Below are positions 26,467 through 35,898 of a stretch of 64,000 nucleotides of DNA, piece after piece. Both the position numbers and the translations under genes were made by a program. Position 1 is the stretch's first letter, and every line of letters starts with the position of its first letter. The stretch comes from Sediminibacillus massiliensis (GTDB taxonomy: Bacteria > Bacillota > Bacilli > Bacillales > Amphibacillaceae). Where the stretch lies: the NCBI RefSeq assembly GCF_900156915.1, contig NZ_LT732535.1:2058309-2122308 (forward strand), written 5' to 3'. A model generated the notes under the pieces. The model saw only the letters and a program-made list of their open reading frames with translations. It did no database searches and was not told the origin of the DNA.

Positions 26467-27465
26467 CAATAATAAATAAATGAAATAAGGTGCTCCAATC
26501 AGTGCTGTTACAATACCGGCAGCAATACCCTCCGGATCTGCGACATTCCGGCCAATCGTGTCCGCAACCAGTAATAACCAGGCGCCGATAAGCAGGCAAA
26601 CCGGCAGAAACAATTGATGTCTGGAACCGACAAGCCTTTTTGCAATATGTGGAGCCATCAAACCCACAAACGCTATTCCGCCGGTAACGGAAACAGCGGC
26701 AGAAGCCAGCCCGACGGCAGTAAGGATAAGCGTAAGCCTTTCTTTTTCAAGCGAGACACCTAAGCCAATCGAAACAGAATCACTTAATTCCAGAAGGTTT
26801 AAACGATTTGCTTTATAAAAGACTACAGGAAGCAAAATGACCAGCCATGGGAGGACCGCCCAAATATACGGCCAGTCGGTGCCCCATATATTTCCCGCGA
26901 GCCACTTGGCAATGAAATCGACTTTCTCCCTTTCTGCAGAGGAAATAAGGATGATCATGATCCCGGAAAGAGCCATGGAAAACCCAATACCAGTCAAGAC
27001 AAATTTGACCGGCTGCAATCCGCTTGCTCTGCTGTAGGAAAACACATAAATGAGGCAAGCTGTGAGACATCCACTAATAAAGGCTACAATCGGAATTGCA
27101 TAGACAAAAGACCCGACCTCAATCGGAAAATACAAAAAGAAAATGGCAACACCTACTCCTGCCCCGGCATTGATTCCAACGATGCCCGGGTCAGCTAGTT
27201 CATTCCTTGTCACTCCTTGCAAAACAGCACCAGCTACAGCGAGTGCCATTCCTGCAAGAAGGGTAATCAAAATACGGGGAAGCCTGATTGTAAAAAGAAC
27301 AAAATCCTCTTTGAACGTTCCCTGGCCGGAAAGGATCGGAATAATCCGATCATAGGAAACAGAAGAATATCCCATTCCCATACCTGTAATGATTGTTGTA
27401 AGAACTAGGAGGACTAAAACAATGATGGTAATCCGTTGTTTTCTGATAACAGCAGGATGTATCAC
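26455..27465 (-). CDS. FecCD family siderophore ABC permease (second)
   Basis: A 336-aa permease with about nine to ten membrane spans and typical motifs GAVLQGVTRNELADPGIVGINAGAGVG and GGIAFVGLMAPHIAKRLVG. It overlaps the upstream permease by four bases, as usual for heterodimeric iron(III)-siderophore importers. It is the last gene of the Fur-linked set; no siderophore-binding lipoprotein is present. Confidence 0.92.
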   Translation of the reverse strand: MIHPAVIRKQRITIIVLVLLVLTTIITGMGMGYSSVSYDRIIPILSGQGTFKEDFVLFTIRLPRILITLLAGMALAVAGAVLQGVTRNELADPGIVGINAGAGVGVAIFFLYFPIEVGSFVYAIPIVAFISGCLTACLIYVFSYSRASGLQPVKFVLTGIGFSMALSGIMIILISSAEREKVDFIAKWLAGNIWGTDWPYIWAVLPWLVILLPVVFYKANRLNLLELSDSVSIGLGVSLEKERLTLILTAVGLASAAVSVTGGIAFVGLMAPHIAKRLVGSRHQLFLPVCLLIGAWLLLVADTIGRNVADPEGIAAGIVTALIGAPYFIYLLLKKA

Positions 27466-28466
27466 GAGAATGCTTTCCCTCCTTTATTTACGATAAACAG
27501 GAAGAAAGGCAGGCCGAGCATGGCAACAATCGCAGCAACAGGCGTTTCATATGGAGCATGGATGGTTCGGCCAAGCGTGTCGGCAATCAACATGAAGCTT
27601 GCCCCGACAACAGCAGACATCGGCAAAATGAACCGGTAATCGGTCCCGACTAGGAACCGGACAATATGTGGAATCATAAGCCCTATGAATGTCATATTTC
27701 CGACAAGAGCCACGGAAGCACCCACAAGGAAAATAATGACCACGAACAGAATCGCCTTGATCATCCTTGTTTTCTGGCCGAGCCCGATTGCCACTTCTTC
27801 ATTCAAGCTTAAAATCGTCAGTTGTCTGGAAAAGTATGTAGAAACGATAATGCCTATCAAAATAAATGGGATGATGACTTTCAACTGACTCCAGGATGTA
27901 CCAACCATTCCACCCGCCGTCCACATCGAGATATCCTTGGAGATATGAAAGTATAAGCCAAGTCCTTCTGCTGCTGCCTGGAGGAATGCGGTGATTGCCG
28001 CACCTGCCAAAACGATCCGGAAAGGCGAAAATCCTCCTCTTTTCATCGAACTGATCCCAAATACTAGGGCAGCGCCTGCTGCGGCCCCTATAAAGCAGGA
28101 AATCATTAACCCCATGAAGCCAGCAACTGGAAAGAATACAAGCGTCAGTGCTAGAGCAGCATTGGCACCGGCAGTCAGGCCCAGGAGTCCGGGATCCGCC
28201 AGCGGATTACGCGTCAACCCCTGCATGATCGCACCTGCAACCGCAAGTCCTGCTCCGACAAATACAGCGGCAACTTCACGAGGCAGACGGATGTCACGGA
28301 TAATATCAGCCGCATCCGACGTCATACTTGATGACAGTGCCAGCCATACATCCCGTAAGCTGATATCAGCGGCGCCAAGCACCAGAGCCATTGCAAACGT
28401 AGCACCCAAAACCAGCATAGCCGCTGTCATCTTATATATAAATGTTATATTGCTTACAGATTTCAT
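27462..28466 (-). CDS. FecCD family siderophore ABC permease (first)
   Basis: A permease of about 334 aa with GAIMQGLTRNPLADPGLLGLTAGANAALA and GNMTFIGLMIPHIVRFLVG, the standard FecCD motifs. ATG at 28466 is taken as the start; a TTG seven codons earlier is possible. It forms the membrane channel with the next permease and is driven by the ATPase 56 bp upstream. Confidence 0.9.
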   Translation of the reverse strand: MKSVSNITFIYKMTAAMLVLGATFAMALVLGAADISLRDVWLALSSSMTSDAADIIRDIRLPREVAAVFVGAGLAVAGAIMQGLTRNPLADPGLLGLTAGANAALALTLVFFPVAGFMGLMISCFIGAAAGAALVFGISSMKRGGFSPFRIVLAGAAITAFLQAAAEGLGLYFHISKDISMWTAGGMVGTSWSQLKVIIPFILIGIIVSTYFSRQLTILSLNEEVAIGLGQKTRMIKAILFVVIIFLVGASVALVGNMTFIGLMIPHIVRFLVGTDYRFILPMSAVVGASFMLIADTLGRTIHAPYETPVAAIVAMLGLPFFLFIVNKGGKAFS

Positions 28467-28522
28467 GTTGCACCAATTCTTTCTCAATAGAAATTTTCAG
28501 GCTCTCCATAACCTACCTAACA

Positions 28523-29368
28523 TCAGCAAATCCCGCTAGTGAGTCGAGACATAGAATCAACCGCGCTTTTCCCGCCAGTCTCCTTGCGCAATAAATTGTA
28601 AGTAATGCACATCGGCTTGTTTGTCCGAGGGTCTCGGCCGATTTCTGCGTCGATTTGAAAAACTTGTTTTAAAACGTCCCGTTGAATCACCTCATTGCTG
28701 GACCCTTTCTTTACGATTTTCCCATCCTTCAAGGCAATGATATGGTCTGCAAAGCGGGCCGCCTGGTTTAGATCGTGAAGGACCATGACGATTGTCCGAC
28801 CTTCTTGTTTATTCAGTTGATCGATGAGCTCCAAGACTTCCAATTGATGGGCCATGTCCAGATATGTCGTCGGTTCATCAAGAAAAATCAATTCCGTTTC
28901 CTGGGCGAGCGCCATCGCAATCCAGACCCGCTGCCGCTGACCGCCTGATAAATCATCGACAGAGCGGTATTTAAACGCTAAAATGCCGGTAACTTCCATA
29001 GCCCAGTCAATAATCCGCCTGTCTTGCTTGGTTACTCTGCCGAATCCTTTCTGATAAGGAAACCGTCCGTATGCCACCAATTCGGCTACAGTCAATCCCC
29101 CTGCACTCTCCGGAGATTGAGGAAGGATGGCCATCTTTTTGGCAAGCTGTCTGGTATTTTCCTTGGATATACTTCTCCCGTCCAATACGATTGAGCCTCC
29201 ATGTGGTGTAAGAATTCTGGTAACAGCCTTTAATAACGTCGACTTTCCACACCCGTTCGCACCAATAATAGTGGTAATTTTGTTGTCGGGGATTTCCAAT
29301 GTCATTTCTTTTATAATCGATTTCTCTCCGTAACCAACAGTCAAATCTTCTGTATATAGACGAACCAT
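28523..29368 (-). CDS. Siderophore ABC transporter ATP-binding protein
   Basis: A 281-aa FecE/FhuC-type ATPase with Walker A GANGCGKSTLLK, Q-loop ILPQSPE, signature LSGGQRQRVWIA, Walker B LIFLDEPTTYLD and switch His in VLHDLNQAARF. It is the first gene of a three-gene iron-uptake set whose promoter region holds a Fur box shared with the divergent IruO-like reductase. Confidence 0.93.
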   Translation of the reverse strand: MVRLYTEDLTVGYGEKSIIKEMTLEIPDNKITTIIGANGCGKSTLLKAVTRILTPHGGSIVLDGRSISKENTRQLAKKMAILPQSPESAGGLTVAELVAYGRFPYQKGFGRVTKQDRRIIDWAMEVTGILAFKYRSVDDLSGGQRQRVWIAMALAQETELIFLDEPTTYLDMAHQLEVLELIDQLNKQEGRTIVMVLHDLNQAARFADHIIALKDGKIVKKGSSNEVIQRDVLKQVFQIDAEIGRDPRTNKPMCITYNLLRKETGGKSAVDSMSRLTSGIC

Positions 29369-29409
29369 TCTTCAGCCTCCCATGAATTTATCTATTGAGC
29401 GCAATTAAG

Positions 29410-29430
29410 TGAGAATGATTTTCAATATCA
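29410..29430. promoter_or_regulatory. Overlapping Fur boxes
   Basis: TGAGAATGATTTTCA (29410-29424) matches the 7-1-7 Fur consensus TGATAATNATTATCA at all but two defined positions. An overlapping second match, TGATTTTCAATATCA, lies at 29416-29430. On the plus strand a TATAAT at 29444-29449 would place the boxes over the -35 region of the reductase promoter. Fur with iron should repress both divergent units. Confidence 0.82.
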
Positions 29431-29519
29431 TTTACATTGACAATATAATCGAGTATCATAATCGTGTCAACTATTTTCAGAAAATAAACAGAATTACTTA
29501 TACAGGGGAGGAACTATAA

Positions 29520-30635
29520 GTGGATAGAATAGAATGCTTTGATGTGACCATAATCGGTGGTGGACCTGCCGGGCTTTTTTCGGCATTTTACAGCGGGTTG
29601 AGGGAAATGAAGACCAAAATCATTGAATACCAGCCAACACTAGGCGGAAAAGTGCATGTCTATCCGGAGAAAATCGTCTGGGATGTCGGCGGGCTTCCCC
29701 CAGTCCCGGGGGCTGAACTGATGGAAAATTTGGTCGCACAAGGACTTACCTTTGACCCGGAAGTAATTCTCAACGAAAAAATCGAATCGATCCGCCGGAC
29801 CGAAGAAGGAATATTCGAGTTAAGAGGGCCTTCCGGCAGAAAGCATCTTTCGCGTACTGTAATTATGGCCGTGGGTGGCGGGATATTGAAACCTCAAAAA
29901 CTGCCAATAGAAGGTGCAGAAAAATTCGAAATCACCAATTTGCATTATACGGTCAAATCATTGAAACAATTTAAAGACAAGACGGTCATCATATCTGGCG
30001 GCGGCAATTCTGCCATTGATTGGGCAAACGAGCTGGAGTCTATTGCAAAGAAAGTGTATATCACGTACCGCAAGGACCAGTTCACCGGCCACGAGGCCCA
30101 GATATCCCGCTTAATGAACAGTTCTGTAACCTGCTGTTTCCATACAACCATTACAAAGTTAGTAGCCGACAAGAACCACAAAAAAATTGAAAGTATAGAA
30201 TTAGCCAATACCCGGACAGGTGATATTAGTTACCTTTCTGTTGATGATGTCGTCATCAACCATGGATATGATCGTGATTCCTCGTTGATGAAAAACAGCA
30301 GGATAGACATCCAATTAATTGACGATTATTTTATTGCCGCCAGTCCGATGGGCGAATCTTCCATACCGGGTTTATACGGGGCGGGAGATATCCTGAAGCA
30401 CGACGGCAAACTCCATCTGATTGCAGGTGCCTTTCAAGATGCTGCCAATGCAGTCAACAAAGCCAAGCAGTTTATCGAGCCGGAAGCAACTGAATATGGC
30501 ATGGTTTCCTCCCATAATGAAATATTTGCAGAAAGAAACAAGAAATTGGTTAAAGGTATTGTCAGAAAATCCAGGCTAAAATTAAACCGCCAGTTGGTAA
30601 CTGCCGGTCGTTGGGAAGTGTTTATTGTCTGTTAA
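29520..30635 (+). CDS. IruO-like FAD/NADPH ferric-siderophore reductase
   Basis: A 371-aa thioredoxin-reductase-like flavoprotein of the ferredoxin-NADP reductase 2 group. The FAD motif is VTIIGGGPAGLFSAFYSGL, the NADPH motif VIISGGGNSAIDWANELE, and the second FAD motif GLYGAGDI. It lacks the CxxC redox pair of thioredoxin reductase. Staphylococcal IruO, of the same build, reduces ferric hydroxamate siderophores. The shared Fur box with a siderophore permease/ATPase set supports that role here. It starts with GTG after GGGGAGGAACTATAA. YumC-like ferredoxin/flavodoxin reductase is the alternative. Confidence 0.8.
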   Translation: MDRIECFDVTIIGGGPAGLFSAFYSGLREMKTKIIEYQPTLGGKVHVYPEKIVWDVGGLPPVPGAELMENLVAQGLTFDPEVILNEKIESIRRTEEGIFELRGPSGRKHLSRTVIMAVGGGILKPQKLPIEGAEKFEITNLHYTVKSLKQFKDKTVIISGGGNSAIDWANELESIAKKVYITYRKDQFTGHEAQISRLMNSSVTCCFHTTITKLVADKNHKKIESIELANTRTGDISYLSVDDVVINHGYDRDSSLMKNSRIDIQLIDDYFIAASPMGESSIPGLYGAGDILKHDGKLHLIAGAFQDAANAVNKAKQFIEPEATEYGMVSSHNEIFAERNKKLVKGIVRKSRLKLNRQLVTAGRWEVFIVC

Positions 30636-30749
30636 GATTAATATATGCTTTCACTAGAGCGGGGGGAGAGAGTAACTCGGGCGCCGGGGACATATACTTG
30701 AGCGCGGCAGCTAGTGCGAGTTGTACTTTTCTCAGGGAACAAATCCTCC

Positions 30750-32003
30750 TCACAAAGTTGACTGGACGGGAACATTCAAGTATTGAAAAGCATTTTTGAT
30801 CGATGTCTTTAGATAATCCGTGTCAGAATAATAACCCCAATGGTGCCAAGCACAGGTCATGCCTGGCAGGTTGATTGCAGAATCGCCTGCCTTCAAACTT
30901 GTAACGTTCGCAGCTGATACTATATAGTCGGACCTGCCCCAAAATTTATTGCCAGCCAAAACGAAATACTTATTTACATGATGATAGCTTTGTTCAAGTT
31001 CATTCAGTTCTTTAATAAACGGACTTTCCTGGCATAGATCTAGGATGCCTTGATTCGACTCGTACTTTAAATCGGCCAGATCGGCCATGCGCCAGTTCTT
31101 CGGGTTGAATTCATCGAGTATGGCCATAAAAAACCACTTATCTTCAAATTGATTGACCATACTCTTCGCCAGGAAGGATCCATTGTTTGGTGTTCCTGCC
31201 ATGATTAAGGAAGAGATATCTGCTTCCTCTTCGACAATCGCGCTTCTGGACACAATACCGCCCATACTATGGGCAAAGACAATAACACCTTCACTTCCAT
31301 CGTTTATTTCAGCAATTTTTTCAGCTAGGATACTGGCGTTTTCTGTTATTGCCGGGCGGACAGTCGGATAGGAAAATGCCACAACATTAAATTCAGCCTC
31401 CAGCAAGCCGTACAATTCCACAAAGTTATCCCCGACCACCGAACATAAACCATGCACAAGCACTGCAGTCTTCTTGTCCGGTCTCAAATCCAATTCGCCC
31501 TCTACCAAATCGATACTTCCGTTGTTCAGACGTACCATATTTACCTGTGGGACAAGGAGTTCATCTTTTAACCCCAGCAACTTAGCAACGAAAACGGCAA
31601 CTTCATGAAAATCACCCAACTTGTCACGTATCCAGTCTGTCAGCCTGTTTCCTTTTGCATTTATATCAAGCCGTACCATATCAGTCTTGTTTTTAAACAA
31701 GAAAAACGGAGGATTTTTCGGAATGATGCCCTCTTCCTGAAAGTTTTCCATGGCTTGTCGTAAATCATTTTCATAAAAATCTTTTTCCATTGCAAAGGCT
31801 ATCTCATCTTCCTTTACTTCCAACCCCAATTCCACCTCGTTTTGACTGAGGAACTCAGACTCGATTTCTACCGTGTATTTCTGTATAAGTGTCGGATTGG
31901 TTGTGATGAACATATGACTATCGATTTTTTCCTGCTTCACCCGGATTGGCGAGCTTTCTTTATTGTCGGCTTCATGCGGTATTCCATTAATAAAGATATA
32001 CAC
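30750..32003 (-). CDS. Alpha/beta hydrolase (lipase/esterase-like)
   Basis: A 417-aa protein. The first 180 or so residues are not recognised. The rest is an alpha/beta hydrolase with TAVLVHGLCSVVGDNF (oxyanion region), the nucleophile elbow IVFAHSMGGIVSR, a TPNNGS loop and a late His in CAWHHWGYYSD. There is no signal peptide, so the substrate is intracellular or the protein leaves by another route. It starts at GTG after GGAGGAGCAAAGCG. It converges with the IruO-like gene and is divergent from a small membrane-protein gene. Confidence 0.8.
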   Translation of the reverse strand: MYIFINGIPHEADNKESSPIRVKQEKIDSHMFITTNPTLIQKYTVEIESEFLSQNEVELGLEVKEDEIAFAMEKDFYENDLRQAMENFQEEGIIPKNPPFFLFKNKTDMVRLDINAKGNRLTDWIRDKLGDFHEVAVFVAKLLGLKDELLVPQVNMVRLNNGSIDLVEGELDLRPDKKTAVLVHGLCSVVGDNFVELYGLLEAEFNVVAFSYPTVRPAITENASILAEKIAEINDGSEGVIVFAHSMGGIVSRSAIVEEEADISSLIMAGTPNNGSFLAKSMVNQFEDKWFFMAILDEFNPKNWRMADLADLKYESNQGILDLCQESPFIKELNELEQSYHHVNKYFVLAGNKFWGRSDYIVSAANVTSLKAGDSAINLPGMTCAWHHWGYYSDTDYLKTSIKNAFQYLNVPVQSTL

Positions 32004-32095
32004 CGCTTTGCTCCTCCTAAAATAGTATTTTTTACTACTTCCATCTCATTTTTCTCTATAGTATCATTTATTTAATTCATCTATTAACCGATTTT

Positions 32096-32109
32096 TGTAA
32101 GCGCTATCT
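32096..32109. promoter_or_regulatory. cre-like site TGTAAGCGCTATCT
   Basis: Fits the CcpA consensus except for the last base. It lies about 25 bp upstream of the small membrane-protein start. Role is inferred from sequence only. Confidence 0.45.
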
Positions 32110-32133
32110 ATAAATGTGGGGAGGAGAATTTTT

Positions 32134-32463
32134 ATGATAAGTGTTGTATTAGTTGTCGGGCTGCTTCTTTCCTTTATTTTGATGTATTTGGAAAATGATG
32201 AGTGGGTAGTCGCTTATGAAACGAACGAAACCAACGTCGGAGACGCCCAAACCATCTATTACCTTTTTAAAGGAAATAACATCAAAACCTCTTACTCTTA
32301 TAAAATGAATCCGATGAACCTTTCGCTCACGTTCCATGAATACCGGGAAGGTAAATTCATTATAAAAGTTCCAAAAAAAGAGGCACATGCAGCAAGGGAA
32401 ACGCTTTTTAAATTCAAAGTCCTTCAACAGCAAATGAACAGTTCTGTTATTAGAGATATTTGA
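32134..32463 (+). CDS. Small membrane-anchored protein
   Basis: About 109 aa. One N-terminal membrane span (ISVVLVVGLLLSFILMYL) is followed by a soluble domain of about 85 residues with YETNETNVGDAQTIYYLFKGNNIKTSY and a later KVPKKEAHAARETLF segment. That layout resembles DUF2007-like small signalling domains, but the match is loose. ATG at 32134 follows GGGGAGGAGAATTTTT; the frame extends six codons further without a site. Function unknown. Confidence 0.6.
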   Translation: MISVVLVVGLLLSFILMYLENDEWVVAYETNETNVGDAQTIYYLFKGNNIKTSYSYKMNPMNLSLTFHEYREGKFIIKVPKKEAHAARETLFKFKVLQQQMNSSVIRDI

Positions 32464-32514
32464 CTAGTCAGCAACTTAATCAATTTCGCAGAAGGGGCTA
32501 CAAACCGTATCCGT

Positions 32515-32547
32515 AAAAAAGAGACTGCCGGGACATTCCGGCAGTCT
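32515..32547 (-). terminator. Terminator of the HAD gene
   Basis: AGACTGCCGG and CCGGCAGTCT form a stem, with an A-run (32514-32520) that becomes a T-run on the minus strand. It lies about 20 bases past the HAD stop. Confidence 0.8.
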
Positions 32548-32565
32548 GAAGGTGTGTGATTGTGT

Positions 32566-33282
32566 CTATTTAGAATATGAAATATCTTGAATCAATGTGT
32601 CTAACAGTTCTTTTGCATCATAGAACGTCTTGTCCGGCTTGAACGGGGTATCAGGCATGTCTCTTTTGCGGTGATTCATCCAGTATGCATTCCAGCCTGC
32701 CTGCTTCGCTCCTACAATATCGTTATCAAAAGAATCTCCTACATAGACTGTTTTTTCTTTATCCAGCTGCAGCTTGTCTTCAAGAATTTGAAAAACTTCC
32801 CGTTTCGGTTTGGCAATTCCAAGCGCTCCCGAAATAAAAATGTTTTCCTCCGGTATCCATCTGGCCAGATCGAGCTGTTTTATTTTCATGGACTGATGGT
32901 TCTCTTCCCCATTCGTGAGGATAGCCAGCTGCTTGTTTTGATTATGAAGAGATTCCAACAATTCTTCCACTTCTTCAAACAAGGTTATCCGCTGTTGTTC
33001 CTCCACATACGCTTCCTGGAACTCAATTGCCTGTTCACGCGTCATCGGAATGCCGAATGCCTCACAAGCTCCCGTCACCCGGCGAATGTGCATCTCTTGT
33101 TTAGAGACCTCCCCATCTTCGCTTTTATCAAATAAGGAATCACTGTACTGCCGGCTTATGATATAGAACTGGTCCATTTCCTCGTCGGTAAGTGGTTGTG
33201 AGATCATTCTTTTTATCGTCTTTTTCAAGGACAGTGCTTGATCATATAATGTATCATCAACATCAAAGATGATTGTATCCAT
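32566..33282 (-). CDS. HAD superfamily phosphatase (YjjG/YfnB type)
   Basis: A 238-aa HAD hydrolase. Motif I is IIFDVDDTLYD, motif II LAILTNGEENHQ, motif III Lys in ALGIAKPKREVF, and motif IV VYVGDSFDNDIVGAKQAG. The alpha-helical cap after motif I fits the nucleotidase/phosphatase subclass I. It stands alone between terminators. The substrate is probably a small phosphorylated metabolite or nucleotide. Confidence 0.85.
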   Translation of the reverse strand: MDTIIFDVDDTLYDQALSLKKTIKRMISQPLTDEEMDQFYIISRQYSDSLFDKSEDGEVSKQEMHIRRVTGACEAFGIPMTREQAIEFQEAYVEEQQRITLFEEVEELLESLHNQNKQLAILTNGEENHQSMKIKQLDLARWIPEENIFISGALGIAKPKREVFQILEDKLQLDKEKTVYVGDSFDNDIVGAKQAGWNAYWMNHRKRDMPDTPFKPDKTFYDAKELLDTLIQDISYSK

Positions 33283-33575
33283 ATCTATCAGCCTCTTTCG
33301 TATGTTGTGCTACTATCATATCATGTCAGGAAACGGAAGACTATGACGATATATGGCAAGAATAAATTGCTCAGAGCCAAAAAAACAAGCAGCCATAAAA
33401 GGGAAACCCCGCAAAGGAGTTGTATTCCTTTCGGGGTTTTAGGGATTGATTTATGTTATTTACAATACAGTTGAGTAATTAGAAGCTTTTTTTCCCGGCT
33501 GGAGTATTTGTCGTGATTAGTAGTGTTAGATTGGTTGTGAGGGAACGATGAAGAATCCTATGGCCTGGAGATACG
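33283..33575. other. Intergenic region with one terminator
   Basis: Contains the hairpin at 33404-33438 and otherwise nothing I can call as a gene or RNA. Confidence 0.5.
33404..33438 (-). terminator. Terminator downstream of the hypothetical gene at 33576
   Basis: AAACCCC...GGGGTTT with inner AAAGGA/TCCTTT pairing gives a long stem; on the minus strand it is followed by a T-rich tract. It is about 140 bases past the stop. Confidence 0.65.
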
Positions 33576-34097
33576 CTAATTTCGTTGCCGTTGTCGCTCT
33601 CTCTGTCTCAGGAACTGACTTGGGTAATCTATCTCCATATCCCTTGACTCAGATTCCTGTGCAAATGGACCAAACTCTTCCTCAGGATCAAAGTGATGCT
33701 GTCTTCCCGATGATTTGTATCTGATATGGAATTCTTCTTCATATTCAGGAACCTCTTCTTCATCTGATATCCGTTTCATACCGGATATCCATGTCTCCAA
33801 TTTATATGTGCCCCGATCAATGATACTGCAAAGATCTTCAAGGGACTGAGTCAGCTCGGCCAGACAATCCAGCCCATTCCTTAAAATGATTCCCCTCTTT
33901 TTCGCTTCGTCAATAGAGTGGTCCAGCCTGTACACTTGATCCTGGTAATGGAATTCGATGAAGCAGCTATTGCGGTCCCAGTTAAACGTGTACTCCTCTA
34001 CTTTTAATCCCTTCATCACCCTGGTCAATTTTCTTTCACACATGCTTTGTTCTTTGTATGGGATCCTCTTAAAAATATTCTTGAGCACACCCTTCAC
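33576..34097 (-). CDS. Hypothetical protein
   Basis: A 173-aa protein I do not recognise. It is rich in charged residues, has no membrane span or signal peptide, and ends in a low-complexity Glu/Asp- and Arg/Gln-rich tail (residues about 112-173). A helix-prone middle (SIDEAKKRGIILRNGLDCLAELTQSLEDLCSII) may mediate contacts. The start is GTG at 34097 or the GTG three codons on; GGAAGG lies at the junction. It is flanked by a downstream terminator. Confidence 0.55.
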   Translation of the reverse strand: MKGVLKNIFKRIPYKEQSMCERKLTRVMKGLKVEEYTFNWDRNSCFIEFHYQDQVYRLDHSIDEAKKRGIILRNGLDCLAELTQSLEDLCSIIDRGTYKLETWISGMKRISDEEEVPEYEEEFHIRYKSSGRQHHFDPEEEFGPFAQESESRDMEIDYPSQFLRQRERQRQRN

Positions 34098-34427
34098 CTT
34101 CCTTTTCGTTATGTTTTTTGGTGATCAAGTATCTTAACTATCAATTCGCTAAAAGCATACAAAATCCCTGTTAGAATCGTTTTGCATTTATCGACGTAAT
34201 TTTACAAAAGACTGCTTTCCCTATCTTCTGTGCTGGTATGGCGGTTGTTTCTATAACGGATATTGCCAAGAAACGAATTATCAATCTAGTATATCACAAA
34301 TTTGTTCGTAATATTTTTTGACAAAAACATTGATGAAGAAAATAATTTTAACTATTCTGAAAACTATCAAATTACTATTCCTGCAACTATTTTTATTTCT
34401 ATCCATTATCAAAAGGAGGGATTTACA
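34098..34427. other. Intergenic region upstream of the DUF5058-type gene
   Basis: AT-rich and gene-free. It holds a likely promoter at 34318-34347 and the AAAAGGAGGG ribosome site for the TTG start at 34428. Nothing else is clear. Confidence 0.5.
34318..34347 (+). promoter_or_regulatory. Candidate promoter of the membrane-protein/M20 operon
   Basis: TTGACA (34318-34323) with ATAATT at about 34342, spacer about 18 bp. The leader would be about 75 bases long. Confidence 0.45.
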
Positions 34428-35126
34428 TTGCTCGAATTGTTTAGTCACACAGCAATATGGATATTCGCCCTGTCAATTGTTGCAGTTGTTGTCTTCCAAG
34501 GTATCACTTTCATCAGGATAACCTTAAAAACCCTGCCAAGTGCCGGGATGACCGGGGAAGAAGCAAAAAGCGCCCTGAAAACCGGCGCGATATCCGCTAT
34601 CGGTCCATCGCTGGGCATTATGATTGTGGCAGTCTCCCTCATTACATTGATTGGTGATCCGTTAACGTTAATGAGAATCGGCATTATCGGTTCAGCACCG
34701 ACCGAATCAATGGGAGCAAGCCTTGCTGCCGATGCCTTTGGAGCAGAATTAGGTTCTCAGGAATTTACGGAAAAAGCATTTACCACTGTCGTTTGGACAT
34801 TGTGTCTTGGCGGTATGGGATGGTTAATTGTCACGGCCCTTTTCACAAAATCGCTTGGAAAGATACATCATAAAGCTTCCACAAAAACCTCAAATCCCAA
34901 ATTAATGTCTATTGTCGCCACCGCGGCTATGCTGGGCGCGTTCGGCTACTTTTCAGGAAGTGAAATGATCAAAGGTATGGGCCATACGATTGTCATTATT
35001 GCTTCCGGCATTACGATGGTCATCATCTTGCTCATCGCCAACAAATGGAAGATGAATTGGTTAAAAGAATGGTCGCTTGGCATATCAATACTTGCCTCTT
35101 TATGCGTAGGTTACTTTTTATTATAA
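34428..35126 (+). CDS. DUF5058-type integral membrane protein
   Basis: About 232 aa with roughly six membrane spans. It contains MTGEEAKSALKTGAISAIGPSLGIMIVAVSLITLIGDPLTLMRIGIIGSA, characteristic of this uncharacterised family. TTG at 34428 is taken as the start because AAAAGGAGGG lies eight bases upstream; the 42-codon longer frame is AT-rich and crosses the promoter. It is followed by a second membrane protein and an AbgB-like amidohydrolase, so the pair may be a two-subunit transporter for the hydrolase substrate (inference). Confidence 0.75.
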   Translation: MLELFSHTAIWIFALSIVAVVVFQGITFIRITLKTLPSAGMTGEEAKSALKTGAISAIGPSLGIMIVAVSLITLIGDPLTLMRIGIIGSAPTESMGASLAADAFGAELGSQEFTEKAFTTVVWTLCLGGMGWLIVTALFTKSLGKIHHKASTKTSNPKLMSIVATAAMLGAFGYFSGSEMIKGMGHTIVIIASGITMVIILLIANKWKMNWLKEWSLGISILASLCVGYFLL

Positions 35127-35148
35127 AAAAACAAGGAGATGATGTTCA

Positions 35149-35865
35149 ATGGGAATGAGTCCAGAAGCCGTTAAACAGAAAGAATTGGAATTTGAAGTTG
35201 CTTCATCCCCTGCTCTTACGATGGGAGAGTTCCATAACAGAGCGCATTTTTGGGGACGCCTGACGATATGGATTGCTATATTAATCTCCGTTTCTCTTCC
35301 TCTGTATCTATCCTTTGTCCTGGGATACCATCCAGGCTGGGGACCCATTATAGCCGGTTACACAGCCTACGCGGCATTAGTAGGCTTTGCCTGGATCATC
35401 GAACCTGTCTCCTACTATCCAAGTTTAGGAATATCCGGAACCTATATCAGTTTTCTTACCGGAAACATATCTAACATGTGCCTACCATCATCTGCAGCAG
35501 CCCAGAATGCAATCAACGCCGAGCCTGGCACGAAAAAAGGGGAACTTGCCGCCACGCTAGGCATCGCAGCAGCTTCACTTGTCAACATTGCCATATTAAT
35601 TCCGATTATATTAAGCGGATCTTTCATTGTTTCTCTGATCCCTGAACCGGTTCAAGAGGTATTCACCTTTATTGTCCCTGCCATTTTTGGAGGAATCCTT
35701 GCTCAATTTGCCGTCAAAAAACCAAGCTATGCTGTGATTGCAATAATCCTGGGTATAACGGTAAACCTTGCCCCTATCACCATATTGCTGAAAGCCTTTC
35801 TCACCATCGCCTTGACCATCACGATATGTATGTATATGGAAAAATGGAAAGAAGCAAAGTCATAA
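35149..35865 (+). CDS. Membrane protein, partner of the DUF5058-type protein
   Basis: A 238-aa protein with a soluble N-terminal 40 residues and about six membrane spans. A small-residue-rich loop holds NMCLPSSAAAQNAINAEPGTKKGELAATLGIAAA, which resembles a substrate or ion site. It starts 22 bases after the DUF5058-type gene and ends 33 bases before the M20 gene. I recognise it only as the usual companion of that family. A role as half of a transporter is inference. Confidence 0.68.
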   Translation: MGMSPEAVKQKELEFEVASSPALTMGEFHNRAHFWGRLTIWIAILISVSLPLYLSFVLGYHPGWGPIIAGYTAYAALVGFAWIIEPVSYYPSLGISGTYISFLTGNISNMCLPSSAAAQNAINAEPGTKKGELAATLGIAAASLVNIAILIPIILSGSFIVSLIPEPVQEVFTFIVPAIFGGILAQFAVKKPSYAVIAIILGITVNLAPITILLKAFLTIALTITICMYMEKWKEAKS

Positions 35866-35898
35866 GCAACCCTATATTATTTAAAGGAGTGATGATTG

